A DNA stretch of 63,263 nucleotides from Acidobacteriota bacterium (GTDB lineage: Bacteria > Acidobacteriota > Vicinamibacteria > Vicinamibacterales > CAVVIG01), in the NCBI GenBank assembly GCA_018268955.1, contig JAFDVO010000048.1, forward strand, positions 1,316 to 64,578. Direction: 5' to 3'. Below, piece after piece: positions 28,054-36,267 of this stretch (position 1 is its first letter; each line of letters begins with the position of its first letter). The notes under the pieces are model-generated. The model did no database searches. It was given only the letters and a program-made list of their open reading frames with translations, and was not told the DNA's origin. The position numbers and the translations under genes were made by a program.

Positions 28054-28109
28054 GTAGCGGTCACGCTTTAGCGTGACCGTCGCGCGGCAGGCTGAAGCCT
28101 GCCGCCTAC
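28054..28109. repeat. REP-like double hairpin (BIME-type)
   Basis: GTAG (28054-28057) precedes GGTCACGC-TTTA-GCGTGACC (28059-28078). GCGGCAGGC-TGAA-GCCTGCCGC (28084-28105) is followed by CTAC (28106-28109). The two hairpins are in opposite orientation, each with GTAG at its foot, 13 bp after the carB stop. This is the layout of REP elements served by REP-associated tyrosine transposases; none is in the window. Confidence 0.75.
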
Positions 28110-28120
28110 GATGGCCCTTC

Positions 28121-28168
28121 GACTCCGTCCTGCGCTCTCCGTCCTGCGTCCTCCGCTCCGTTCCTCGC
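28121..28168. repeat. CCGTCCTGC/GTCCTCC word tract
   Basis: CTCCGTCCTGCG recurs twice, then GTCCTCCGCTCCGTTCC, in 7-8 bp steps. It is related to the inverse words GAGGACC/GAGGGCG at 34249 and GTCCTCCGCCCTCCG near 37492. It lies between carB and comEC. Confidence 0.5.
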
Positions 28169-28329
28169 AGCTTCCACACTGCGTGTGCCTCCATCGGCTG
28201 GCAGAGACTGCGATCGCGCACAGCAACCGCGCGCGCGGTCGCGACCGTAAACCGTTATTAACCTGAGCGTTCGGTCGGCTCTCGGTGTGCGGCGGGCTGG
28301 CGGCACGCCGGCTGCAGTTCGTCACCACC

Positions 28330-30918
28330 ATGCAGGTGGTGCTTGCGATTCCGGTTGCCGGGCTCATTGTGGGAGCGGCTGCGGGGCTCGCGTGGCCGGA
28401 CATTCCGTTCGCGTGGCTCGTCGCCGCGCTATGCGGATGGGCGCTGCTCGCTCTTCACGCGACACGCGTGGGCCGCGCTACGCTGCTCGCCGCGTGCGCG
28501 TGCGGTGCGTTCGCCGTCGGCGGCGCCCTCCTCGCGGCGGCCGCGTGGCAGGACGCCTGGCGTCCGCCCCTCCGCATCATCTTCGAATCGATTGCGCGCG
28601 ATACCCGCGCCGAACTCCTGCACTCGGGTCGGCAACCACCCGTCGACGATACGGCGCCGGTTGTCGTCACCGGCGTGCTGCGCACTGACGCCGCGGTGAC
28701 GGCGGGCGGCGCGGTGTCGCTGGCAGTCGACGCCGAGTGGGTCGGCCGGCTGTCCTCCTCCGCTCGTGACATCGATGTGGACACGAACCCTGTCCGTGGC
28801 GGCGTGCTGCTGACCGTGCTCGGATCGCTCGGACGCGAGCACCTTGCGGAGTGGACGGCGGGCCGCCGCGTGCGTGCCCCGGCAGACCTGCGACGGCCGG
28901 CTCGGTATCTCGATCCGGGCGTCCCCGATCAGGAGCGTGCACTGGCGCGGCGCGGCGTTTCACTTGTCGGGACGGTGAAGAGCGCGGCGCTCGTCACCGT
29001 GCTCGAGCGCGGCTCGCCTGCGCAGGAAGCTGCTGCGTCGCTTCGAGCCTTCACCCGTCGCGCGCTGTCTGCCTCGGTCGGCCACTGGAGCCCTCGCGCC
29101 TCGGCTATCGTTGCCGCCATCGTCATCGGCGACCGCACGGGCCTGGACGACGAGGTCGAGCGGCGATTGCAGGAGTCTGGCACGTACCACGTCATTGCCA
29201 TCTCGGGCGGCAATATCGCCCTGCTCGCAGGGCTGACGCTGGGGCTCTTCCGCCTGGCGGGCGTGCTCGGGCGGGCGGCGATGCTGAGCGCCGCCGCGGG
29301 CCTCGTCGCGTACGGCTTCGTCGTGCAGGGCGGTGCCTCGGTCAACCGTGCGGTCCTCATGGCGTGTGTGTTCTTCATCGGGCGCGCGTGGGATCTGCGG
29401 GGGCCGCCGTTCCAGCCGCTGGTGCTCGTCGCCGGCATTCTCGTGCTCGCGGATCCGCTGTCAGTGGTGGATGCGGCGTCACTGCTCACGTTCGGCGCGA
29501 CGGCGGGCATTCTTGCGGTCGCGCCGGCGCTGCAGGGGCAGCGTGTGCCCCGGTTCCTCTTTCCGGCCGCCTCGATGCTGGCCGCATCGCTGGCTGCGGA
29601 AGTGGCCCTGCTGCCGATTGCGGCGTTCTTCTTCTCGCGCGTCACGGTGGCGGGACTGCTGCTCAACTTCGGTGCGATTCCGCTGATGGCGGTCGCACAA
29701 TTTGCCGGCATGGCGGTGGTGCCGTTGTTCGCCGTGGCGCCGGCCGCTGCGCGTGTGGCGGGCGGTGTCGCCGCGTTTGGCGCAGAAGGGCTCGTGCGGA
29801 CTGCCGATCTCGTGGCGCTTGCGCCGTGGTCGAACTGGCGTGTCGCGCTGCCGTCGTTGTGGATCCTCGCCGCCTACTATGCGGCACTGCTCATCGCCTG
29901 GCTGCTCTGGCGGGTCGGCCATCACCCGCGCCTTCGCTCCTGCGCCATCACCGCGTGCGTACTCTCCGGTGGTTGTATTGCCACGGGGGTCGACGTGCCC
30001 TGGCGGTCCACGGCGCACGGGCGCCTGTCGGTCACGTTCATCGACGTCGGTCAGGGCGACGCCACCCTCATTCGCTTTCCCATGGGTTCCTCCATGCTCG
30101 TGGATGCGGGCGGGCTCGGCGGCCGCGGGGCGTTCGACGTCGGCGATCGCGTGGTTGGGCCGGTGCTGCGCGCGCTTGGCGTGCGCCGGCTCGACACGCT
30201 CGTGGTGACGCACGGCGATGCGGACCACGCCGGCGGCGCGACCTCCGTGCTGCGGGACTTCCAGCCGCACGCGGTGTGGGAGGGCATACCTGTGCCGCCG
30301 CACCCGCTGCTAGCGTCATTGCACCAGCAGGCGGTGGCGGAACGTACCCAGTGGACGAACGTCCAGCGGGACGATCGTACTGAGATCGATGGCGTCGAGG
30401 TCGTCGTACGGCATCCGACGTTGCCCGAGTGGGAGCGGCAGGACGTTCGCAACGAGGATTCAATCGTCCTCGAACTGCGCTGGCGGGCTGTGTCGTTCGT
30501 GCTGGCAGGCGACATCGGGCGGACGTCCGAAGACGAGATCTCGAGGAGTTTCGTGCCCGCGCCGCTACGTGTCCTCAAGGTGCCGCACCACGGCAGCCTG
30601 AGCTCGAGTTCGGCGGAGTTCATCGCCGCCCTGTCGCCACAGGTCGCGGTGGTCAGTGCCGGGCGTTCGAATCCATTCGGCCATCCGGCGCGCGCGGTGC
30701 TGGAGCGCTACGACAAGAGCGGCACGGCGATTTTCAGGACGGACACCGACGGCGCCGTCACCATCGACACCGACGGCAACACACTCGATGTTCGGACGTT
30801 TGCCGGAGAGACGAGGGAGTTCAGAGGTTGGAGGTTGGAGTTGGAGGTTGGAGGTTGGAGGTTGGAGGACGGTTCGCCCGGAGCACAGCGCCGGAGGCGC
30901 GTGGATGGCGGGAGGTAA
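28330..30918 (+). CDS. comEC: ComEC/Rec2 family DNA-uptake channel protein
   Basis: An inner-membrane protein that moves single-stranded DNA into the cell during transformation. The 862 residues comprise an N-terminal DUF4131-type segment, a Competence domain of many membrane helices (with HVIAISGGNIALLAGLTLG) and a C-terminal metallo-beta-lactamase domain (FIDVGQGDATLIRFP, THGDADHAGG, VLKVPHHGS). The frame opens at a GTG at 28285; the ATG at 28330 directly precedes the first hydrophobic helix and is preferred. The last residues (RGWRLELEVGGWRLE) are encoded by a GGAGGTT repeat tract and are not part of the family. Confidence 0.92.
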   Translation: MQVVLAIPVAGLIVGAAAGLAWPDIPFAWLVAALCGWALLALHATRVGRATLLAACACGAFAVGGALLAAAAWQDAWRPPLRIIFESIARDTRAELLHSGRQPPVDDTAPVVVTGVLRTDAAVTAGGAVSLAVDAEWVGRLSSSARDIDVDTNPVRGGVLLTVLGSLGREHLAEWTAGRRVRAPADLRRPARYLDPGVPDQERALARRGVSLVGTVKSAALVTVLERGSPAQEAAASLRAFTRRALSASVGHWSPRASAIVAAIVIGDRTGLDDEVERRLQESGTYHVIAISGGNIALLAGLTLGLFRLAGVLGRAAMLSAAAGLVAYGFVVQGGASVNRAVLMACVFFIGRAWDLRGPPFQPLVLVAGILVLADPLSVVDAASLLTFGATAGILAVAPALQGQRVPRFLFPAASMLAASLAAEVALLPIAAFFFSRVTVAGLLLNFGAIPLMAVAQFAGMAVVPLFAVAPAAARVAGGVAAFGAEGLVRTADLVALAPWSNWRVALPSLWILAAYYAALLIAWLLWRVGHHPRLRSCAITACVLSGGCIATGVDVPWRSTAHGRLSVTFIDVGQGDATLIRFPMGSSMLVDAGGLGGRGAFDVGDRVVGPVLRALGVRRLDTLVVTHGDADHAGGATSVLRDFQPHAVWEGIPVPPHPLLASLHQQAVAERTQWTNVQRDDRTEIDGVEVVVRHPTLPEWERQDVRNEDSIVLELRWRAVSFVLAGDIGRTSEDEISRSFVPAPLRVLKVPHHGSLSSSSAEFIAALSPQVAVVSAGRSNPFGHPARAVLERYDKSGTAIFRTDTDGAVTIDTDGNTLDVRTFAGETREFRGWRLELEVGGWRLEDGSPGAQRRRRVDGGR
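30823..30871. repeat. GGAGGTT heptad tract at the comEC 3' end
   Basis: About six units of GGAGGTT (one shortened to GGAGTT) read through in frame as the comEC C-terminus, about 50 bp before the stop. These are the same words as the prmA insert. Confidence 0.7.
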
Positions 30919-30922
30919 AGCT

Positions 30923-31004
30923 CCACCACGGAGATCACGGAGAACACGGAGACACACTGTTTCCAAAAGGCGTTTCTCCGCGACCTCGGCGCACTCCGCG
31001 GTGG
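30923..31004. repeat. CACGGAGAN nonamer tract with inverted arm, between convergent genes
   Basis: CACGGAGAT, CACGGAGAA and CACGGAGAC run at about 30927-30953. The mirror words (TTCTCCGCGACCTC, CACTCCGCGGTGG) run at 30974-31004, giving an imperfect stem of about 30 bp. It separates comEC (stop 30918) from a convergent PEP-CTERM gene (stop 31029), so a terminator role is plausible. Confidence 0.55.
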
Positions 31005-31028
31005 CGCGTTAGCCATTTGAAACGCGCT

Positions 31029-31661
31029 CTAACTTCTTGCTGTCTTGCGCCGGTACAGCGCGACAGCACCGGTCGCCAGGAGCGTGAGCGTGCCCGGCTC
31101 CGGGACGGGGCTCGTGGGCGGCGGTTCGGCCTCAAATGGCCGGAACGTCACGTCGTCCATCGCAAAGCTGAAACCCGCCTGGTCTCCAGTGATGGTCAGT
31201 CGCGTGATCCCTGTATTGCTCGTCCACTGGAGGAGTTCATTCGGCGCGCTGCCGACGTCGCCCGACGTGCCTGTGTTGTTCTGGTAGGCCGAGGTCAGGG
31301 TGTACAGCAGTGCGTTGCCGGCATCGAAGAACGAGATCGTCAACGGAACGGTGTAGGTGAAGTACGCGTTGAACACCCCAATCGGCTGGCTCCCGAAGTC
31401 CATCGTGAGGGGGCCGTCGCTGTCGAACGCGACGTTGCACATCGACCGCGGGGGGAAATCCAGGTCGTTCAGGGAGCCATACGAGCACTCCTGCGTGAAC
31501 GCACCTGCCACTTGGGCATTGCTGAAGGTCACGCCGGCATACTGGTTTGTCACCACCTCCGCGTCCGAGAGGTTGTCAAAGCTAATCGTCGTCGCCGACG
31601 CGGGCGCGACGCTGGCAAGCGAGCACAGCAGTATCAGAACCCCGAAACCGAATTTGCGCAT
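31029..31661 (-). CDS. PEP-CTERM sorting-domain protein
   Basis: A 210-residue exported protein. A signal peptide (MRKFGFGVLILLCSLASVAPASA) is followed by a beta-rich body (ISFDNLSDAEVVTNQYAGVTF, ending ITGDQAGFSFAMDDVTFRP). The C-terminal PEP-CTERM signal has VPEPGTL, a hydrophobic helix and YRRK. Such proteins are processed by an exosortase and sent to the surface or exopolysaccharide; no exosortase is in the window. The upstream region holds a possible sigma-54 site. The specific role is unknown. Confidence 0.88.
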   Translation of the reverse strand: MRKFGFGVLILLCSLASVAPASATTISFDNLSDAEVVTNQYAGVTFSNAQVAGAFTQECSYGSLNDLDFPPRSMCNVAFDSDGPLTMDFGSQPIGVFNAYFTYTVPLTISFFDAGNALLYTLTSAYQNNTGTSGDVGSAPNELLQWTSNTGITRLTITGDQAGFSFAMDDVTFRPFEAEPPPTSPVPEPGTLTLLATGAVALYRRKTARS

Positions 31662-31674
31662 ATTGCGTCGAGCC

Positions 31675-31691
31675 TAGCTAAATCAGTGCCA
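31675..31691 (-). promoter_or_regulatory. Possible sigma-54 promoter of the PEP-CTERM gene
   Basis: The minus strand reads TGGCAC, five bases, then TAGCT. GG and GC are separated by 10 nt as required, and the -24 half is perfect, but TAGC departs from TTGC. The implied start site is only about 5 nt before the ATG, which weakens the case. It lies in the 285-bp divergent gap up to the TonB receptor, where I see nothing else definite. Confidence 0.35.
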
Positions 31692-31946
31692 CACCTGCGT
31701 TCGTGTTGTGTGCCTCGTCGCAGGTGATCGTCCCGGTGACTGCGGAGAGCAACAACGCTAGATTCCCGCGGATCTCCCGCCGTCAGTGAACGCGCCGTTC
31801 GGCGACGAACCCCGCAGCGTGGAGGCGGGCGCGTGCCGAGTGCTCGCCTGTGCAGCGCTGACGCGAGCGCAGTATCAGGTTGTCCGCGCGAGAGATGACT
31901 TAGTTCCGCCGATGCGACCGGTGCGCAATCCGATGAGCTACGATCC

Positions 31947-34238
31947 GTGCGCGTGCTCCCCCGCCTCGGTCTCCCACGTCGTGCACCGGTTCTCCTGCTT
32001 CGCGTGGCCCTCGTCGTGTTGTCGCTCGGCCTCACCGCGCAGCGTGCCGCGGGACAGCAGACCGGCACCATCCGCGGCGTTGTGGTCGACACCGAGGGCG
32101 GCACGCCCATCGAGCAGGTCAGCGTCAGGCTTCAGGACACGGGCCAGGTCGTCTCCACTGCGGCTGACGGTCGGTTCGAATTCACCACGGTCCCGGCGGG
32201 CGAACACGAGCTGTACGTCTCGGTCGTCAACTTTCTTCTGGTGCGGCGTCAGGTGGACGTGTCTCCGGGAGCCACCACCGAGCTGACCATCGCGCTCACG
32301 CAGGGCACCGGCACGTACACCGAATCGGTGTCGGTTGTGGGCGCAGTCGACCAGCGAGCGACCGCGCCTCCGGCCGAAGCGCGCGTGCACGGCATCGAAC
32401 TGCAGCAGTTGAGCGGGCTCCTCGCGAACGATCCCCTCCGCGCAGTACAGGCGATGCCCGGCGTGACGACCGGCGACGACTTCCGCAGTGAGTTCGCCGT
32501 GCGCGGCGCCGGCCCGCTGCAGACCGGGTTCGTGTTCGACGGCATCTCGACCCGTTTCATGCTCCACACGGTCGAGCGCGTGAACGACGCGGGCAGCATC
32601 GCGATGATCAACGGCGAGGTGCTCGACGCCGTGACGCTGCGCAGCGGTTCCTATCCGGGGAAGTACGGCAACCGCGTCGGCGCCGAGGTCGAATTCCAGA
32701 TGCGTGAGGGCTCCCGCGAGCGCCCGCGCACCCACATCTCCGTGAGCGCCATCGACGCGAGTGCCGTCAGCGAAGGCCCGCTCGGGGCGGACAGCCGCGG
32801 AAGCTGGCTCGTCGCGGCCCGCAAGAGCTACCTGGATCTGGTCCTGAAGCGGGTGTACCAGGACCAGCGCGTCAACTTCGGCTTCGCCGATGTCCAGTCC
32901 AAGCTCGCGTGCGACCTGTCCGCACAGCACCGGCTCGAGCTGTCGGTGACCGGTGGTCGGTCGCACCTCGATCTCGTTCCTGACGAAGTGACGAACCCGA
33001 ACGACCTGCGTGAGGCCACCTCGGACTCCGGCATCGGCGTCCTCGCCTGGCGCTACACGCCCTCGACACGGCTCGCCATCGTCCAGCGCTTCGCGGGGAT
33101 TGGGAACACGTTCCGCAACGTCAGTCGTGACAGCCTCTCGCTCGACGACGGGGGGACGACCGAGGCAGTGTATCGTGCGGATCTGACGAGCCCGGTGAAG
33201 CCGTGGCTGACCGTGGACGGCGGCGTCGAGCGTCGCTGGACCGTGTCGTCCGGCAGCGAGGTGCGGACCTCCAGCGGGAGGCTGGTCACGCGGGAACGGT
33301 TCGACGAGGCGAGCACGCGCGTTGGCGGCTATCTCTCCGCGCGGCTGAAAGTGGGAGCTGCGGTCATCACGCCGGGCGCGCGCGTGGATCGATGGTCGAT
33401 TGTCGAGCGCAGCGCCGCGTCGCCGTGGATGACGGCATCGGTTCCGCTGGGGCGCGGACTCACGCTGCGAGCCGGCAGCGGGGTCTACCATCAGGCGCCG
33501 GAACCGGACCAGGTCTATGGGCTGCGCGGCAATCGCGCGCTGGGGCCGTCGCGCGCGTGGCAGGCGGATGTCGGCGTCGAAGGCCGCGTAGCGCAGCAGT
33601 TCCGATGGCAGGTGAGTGCGTACAACCGCGAGGACCGTGGGTGGCTTCGGCTCCCGTTCGATGAGGTACAGCGCGCCGGAAACGTGGTGATTGGGCCGTC
33701 GCTGGTCACGACCTGGCAGAACAGCCTCGACGGCCATGCGCGTGGAGTGGAGTGGCTGTTCGAGCGCCGCGCAGAGCGGGGCGTCACAGGGTGGGTGTCC
33801 TACTCCCTGGGATTCAACCGGTACAGCGACAGGTTGACCGGAGAGCAGTTCTGGGGCGACTACGACCAGCGCCATACGTTCAACGCGTTCGGCACCTGGC
33901 GCGCAAGCGACCGTACGAGCCTGAGCGCGCGATTCCGCATGGGGAGCAACACCCCGGCGCCAGGCTACTGGACCGAGCAGGCAGGTCGCTACTTCGTCAC
34001 GACCGATCGCAACGGACTTCGCATCCCCGCGTACTCGCGGCTCGACTTCCGCGCAAACCGCACGTTCACGCCCCGTCGGAGCCGCCTGACCCTGTTCGTC
34101 GAAGTGCTCAACGTCCTCGCCCGTCCCAACGAGCGCTTCCTCGAGCACAGCGTGAACCGTCGCACGTTCGAGACGACCCGCCCGTTCGAGTCAATGCTTC
34201 CACTGGTGCCGTCCGCCGGGTTGCTGATCGAGTTCTAG
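31947..34238 (+). CDS. TonB-dependent receptor with carboxypeptidase-regulatory-like N-domain
   Basis: A 763-residue outer-membrane receptor. A signal peptide (hydrophobic LLLRVALVVLSLGL, ending AAGQQ) leads into a carboxypeptidase-like fold (GTIRGVVVDTEGGTPIEQVS). A plug domain (GLLANDPLRAVQAMPGVTTG, FAVRGAGPLQTGFVFDGI) and a long beta-barrel ending in LLIEF with C-terminal Phe follow. A TonB box is not obvious. The start is a GTG at 31947. The substrate is unknown. It is divergent from a PEP-CTERM gene and convergent with a glycosyltransferase. Confidence 0.9.
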   Translation: MRVLPRLGLPRRAPVLLLRVALVVLSLGLTAQRAAGQQTGTIRGVVVDTEGGTPIEQVSVRLQDTGQVVSTAADGRFEFTTVPAGEHELYVSVVNFLLVRRQVDVSPGATTELTIALTQGTGTYTESVSVVGAVDQRATAPPAEARVHGIELQQLSGLLANDPLRAVQAMPGVTTGDDFRSEFAVRGAGPLQTGFVFDGISTRFMLHTVERVNDAGSIAMINGEVLDAVTLRSGSYPGKYGNRVGAEVEFQMREGSRERPRTHISVSAIDASAVSEGPLGADSRGSWLVAARKSYLDLVLKRVYQDQRVNFGFADVQSKLACDLSAQHRLELSVTGGRSHLDLVPDEVTNPNDLREATSDSGIGVLAWRYTPSTRLAIVQRFAGIGNTFRNVSRDSLSLDDGGTTEAVYRADLTSPVKPWLTVDGGVERRWTVSSGSEVRTSSGRLVTRERFDEASTRVGGYLSARLKVGAAVITPGARVDRWSIVERSAASPWMTASVPLGRGLTLRAGSGVYHQAPEPDQVYGLRGNRALGPSRAWQADVGVEGRVAQQFRWQVSAYNREDRGWLRLPFDEVQRAGNVVIGPSLVTTWQNSLDGHARGVEWLFERRAERGVTGWVSYSLGFNRYSDRLTGEQFWGDYDQRHTFNAFGTWRASDRTSLSARFRMGSNTPAPGYWTEQAGRYFVTTDRNGLRIPAYSRLDFRANRTFTPRRSRLTLFVEVLNVLARPNERFLEHSVNRRTFETTRPFESMLPLVPSAGLLIEF

Positions 34239-34248
34239 AAGACGGGTC

Positions 34249-34290
34249 GGAGGACCGAGGGCGGAGGACCGAGGGCGGAGAACGGGGACT
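34249..34290. repeat. GAGGACC/GAGGGCG heptad tract
   Basis: GAGGACC and GAGGGCG alternate twice in exact 7-bp register, followed by looser ACGGGGACTCGC/ACCGGGAACTCG words to about 34308. It lies between the convergent TonB-receptor and glycosyltransferase stops. Confidence 0.65.
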
Positions 34291-34310
34291 CGCGACCGGG
34301 AACTCGGGAT

Positions 34311-35474
34311 TCAGTGCACGAACCGCCGGAAGAAGGCGTCGTACTGCGGTCGCAAGGTGGCCGGGTCGAATGCGGCGGCGGCGTCCAGCGCCCGCGCGCG
34401 TTCTGCGCCATACAACTCGTCGTCGTCCATCAGGCTGATGATCGTGTCGCACCACACGTCGAGCGAGCTGTCGTCGACGAGAGGCAACACGCGACCGGCG
34501 CCGCAGCACATTTCGGGGAGTCCGCCGCGATCGCTCACGACCGGAGGCACGCCGTTGACGAGCGCTTCGCCGACGACCCGCGCGCCAGGCTCCGCAAGTG
34601 AAGGGACGACCAGGACGCGCGTCGGCGCGAAGATGTCTTTTGGGCTCGGTACCGCGCGCGAGATCATGATGTTTTCATGTCGCCGCAGGTCGACACCGGC
34701 GCGATCTCCAGCGGCCAGCAGGGTACCCGCGCCGCCTTCCGACTCCACGACGAGGAACGGCAGGTCCGGCCGGGCCACGCTCATGCGGTGCGCCAGTCGC
34801 GCGAAGAAGTCGACCCCCTTCCGCGCCGAGGGATTGACCATCGTGATGAAGATCGGATCGTGTGTCTCCGCGCGCACCTCCGCGGGGTCGAGCGGCGCGA
34901 AGAGTGGCGTTGTCTCGAGCCCGCAGTCGTCACGATAGCGGTCCGACAGGTAGCGGCTCGGCGTGAGCACGCCGGCCAGGTGGGACCACTCACGGAAGCC
35001 AAAATACGCTTCGTTGCGGAGCCCGAAGACGACGGCGATACCGTTGCGGATGGCAAGCCGCTGCCGCCGCAGATCGCCGGGATGCATGCCGTAGGTAAGC
35101 ATCACGTCGGGCCGGAAGGCGCTCAGTTCTTCGGCAAACGCGAGGTCGAAGCGGCGACCGTCGACCTTCTCCCAACTCTCCAGCCGGAGACGTCGATCGG
35201 TGACGACCGCGCGGAATTCGATCCCGCGGTGTCTGTAGTGGAGTTCCGGGCCTCGGTGGGAGCGCCGCTCGATGTGCACACCGAGGTCCGCGAGAAACGT
35301 CACCGGGTCCAGCGTTCGACCGGCCTCCGACACGGTAGTCGAGAGCGCGCGGACTCGCCAGCCGCATCCTGTGAGGAGGCTGGCGATCGCCGTCATCGAA
35401 CGGGCGGCGCCGCTGGCTGGATCCTGCGCGAACTGCGGCAGGACCAGCAGCAGCCGCGGACCTGCGTCGTCCAA
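34311..35474 (-). CDS. Glycosyltransferase, GT4-like
   Basis: A 387-residue GT-B-type protein. The N-terminal half shows LLLVLPQFAQDPASGAARSM, typical of a sugar-acceptor Rossmann domain. The C-terminal half has IFITMVNPSARKGVDFFARL and the donor-binding region RVLVVPSLAEPGARVVGEAL followed by NGVPPVVSDRGGLPE. Donor and acceptor cannot be told from sequence. It lies 6 bp downstream of a PEP-CTERM gene on the same strand; PEP-CTERM systems are often tied to exopolysaccharide synthesis, which fits. Confidence 0.85.
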   Translation of the reverse strand: MDDAGPRLLLVLPQFAQDPASGAARSMTAIASLLTGCGWRVRALSTTVSEAGRTLDPVTFLADLGVHIERRSHRGPELHYRHRGIEFRAVVTDRRLRLESWEKVDGRRFDLAFAEELSAFRPDVMLTYGMHPGDLRRQRLAIRNGIAVVFGLRNEAYFGFREWSHLAGVLTPSRYLSDRYRDDCGLETTPLFAPLDPAEVRAETHDPIFITMVNPSARKGVDFFARLAHRMSVARPDLPFLVVESEGGAGTLLAAGDRAGVDLRRHENIMISRAVPSPKDIFAPTRVLVVPSLAEPGARVVGEALVNGVPPVVSDRGGLPEMCCGAGRVLPLVDDSSLDVWCDTIISLMDDDELYGAERARALDAAAAFDPATLRPQYDAFFRRFVH

Positions 35475-35480
35475 GGACGG

Positions 35481-36173
35481 CTACGACCGCCGGCGTCGAC
35501 CGACGTATGACAGGACGAGGCCCGACCCGACGAGCAGCATCGACGCCGGTTCAGGGACGGCTGCGGGCGTGGCGTCGTCTGACGGCGTAATCCGGATGGA
35601 CGGCACGGACAGCGTGATCGTTCCGCCGACCTCCGAGTTGAACGTGGCGTCGATCACCACGTTCCAGTATCCGAGCGGATCGCCGGGGCCCCATCCCGTC
35701 AATGCCAGGGCGCCGGAGCCGCCCGTGCCGAGCGGGCCACTGGCGCCGACTGGAGAGCCGTTGATGAAGAACGCGATGGACGACGTGAACTGCGGGAAGG
35801 CGACCGGATCCAGCGCGAACAGATACTCGTAGCCTGCGGCGATGCTCGCCATCGTCATCGCGCCGTTGTCGCCGTCTCCCGAGAGCGTCAATGACAGGGC
35901 GCCCGGCTTCGATCCGCTGTTCGACGCGGCGACGTTGAACGTGTAGTCCGCCGAACTCGTGAACTCGACGCCGCCGTTCGGGAGCGCCGAGAAGGTGCCG
36001 GATCCGCCGGTGGGCGTCGCACCCGAGGCACTGGCCGTGGCTGTTGCGGTTGAACTCTCGAAGGTGATCGTCGAGGCGTCGGCGGGAGCCGCCGCTGCAA
36101 GTGGGACGATGACCAGGGCGGTTGCCGATGCGCCGCGGCTGATGAAGCGCCGGGCTCGTTCCAGAGCTGTCAC
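35481..36173 (-). CDS. PEP-CTERM sorting-domain protein
   Basis: A 230-residue exported protein with an N-terminal signal (SATALVIVPLAAAAPADAS), a Ser/Thr/Gly-rich beta body and the terminal VPEPASMLL, hydrophobic helix and GRRRRS. The start is a GTG at 36173 with AAGAGG upstream. It is followed by a glycosyltransferase gene and probably co-transcribed. The body is not assignable to a known domain. No sigma-54 site is seen in its 94-bp upstream gap. Confidence 0.88.
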   Translation of the reverse strand: MTALERARRFISRGASATALVIVPLAAAAPADASTITFESSTATATASASGATPTGGSGTFSALPNGGVEFTSSADYTFNVAASNSGSKPGALSLTLSGDGDNGAMTMASIAAGYEYLFALDPVAFPQFTSSIAFFINGSPVGASGPLGTGGSGALALTGWGPGDPLGYWNVVIDATFNSEVGGTITLSVPSIRITPSDDATPAAVPEPASMLLVGSGLVLSYVGRRRRS

Positions 36174-36267
36174 GTAAAGGACCTCTTCGCGTCAGGAGTG
36201 AGCGGAAAGAGTACGCGAAGGCGGCCCCGTGCGCAATCCTGGGGCAGCAACCGATCGTAAGAGCCTG

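Noticed and set aside
28054..28109. Rho-independent terminator of carB
   Set aside because: No U-tract, and the GTAG-footed inverted pair with a relative at 45110 fits a REP element better, though it may also terminate.
35481..36173. Sigma-54 promoter for the third PEP-CTERM gene
   Set aside because: No GG-N10-GC site with acceptable flanks in the 94-bp upstream gap.
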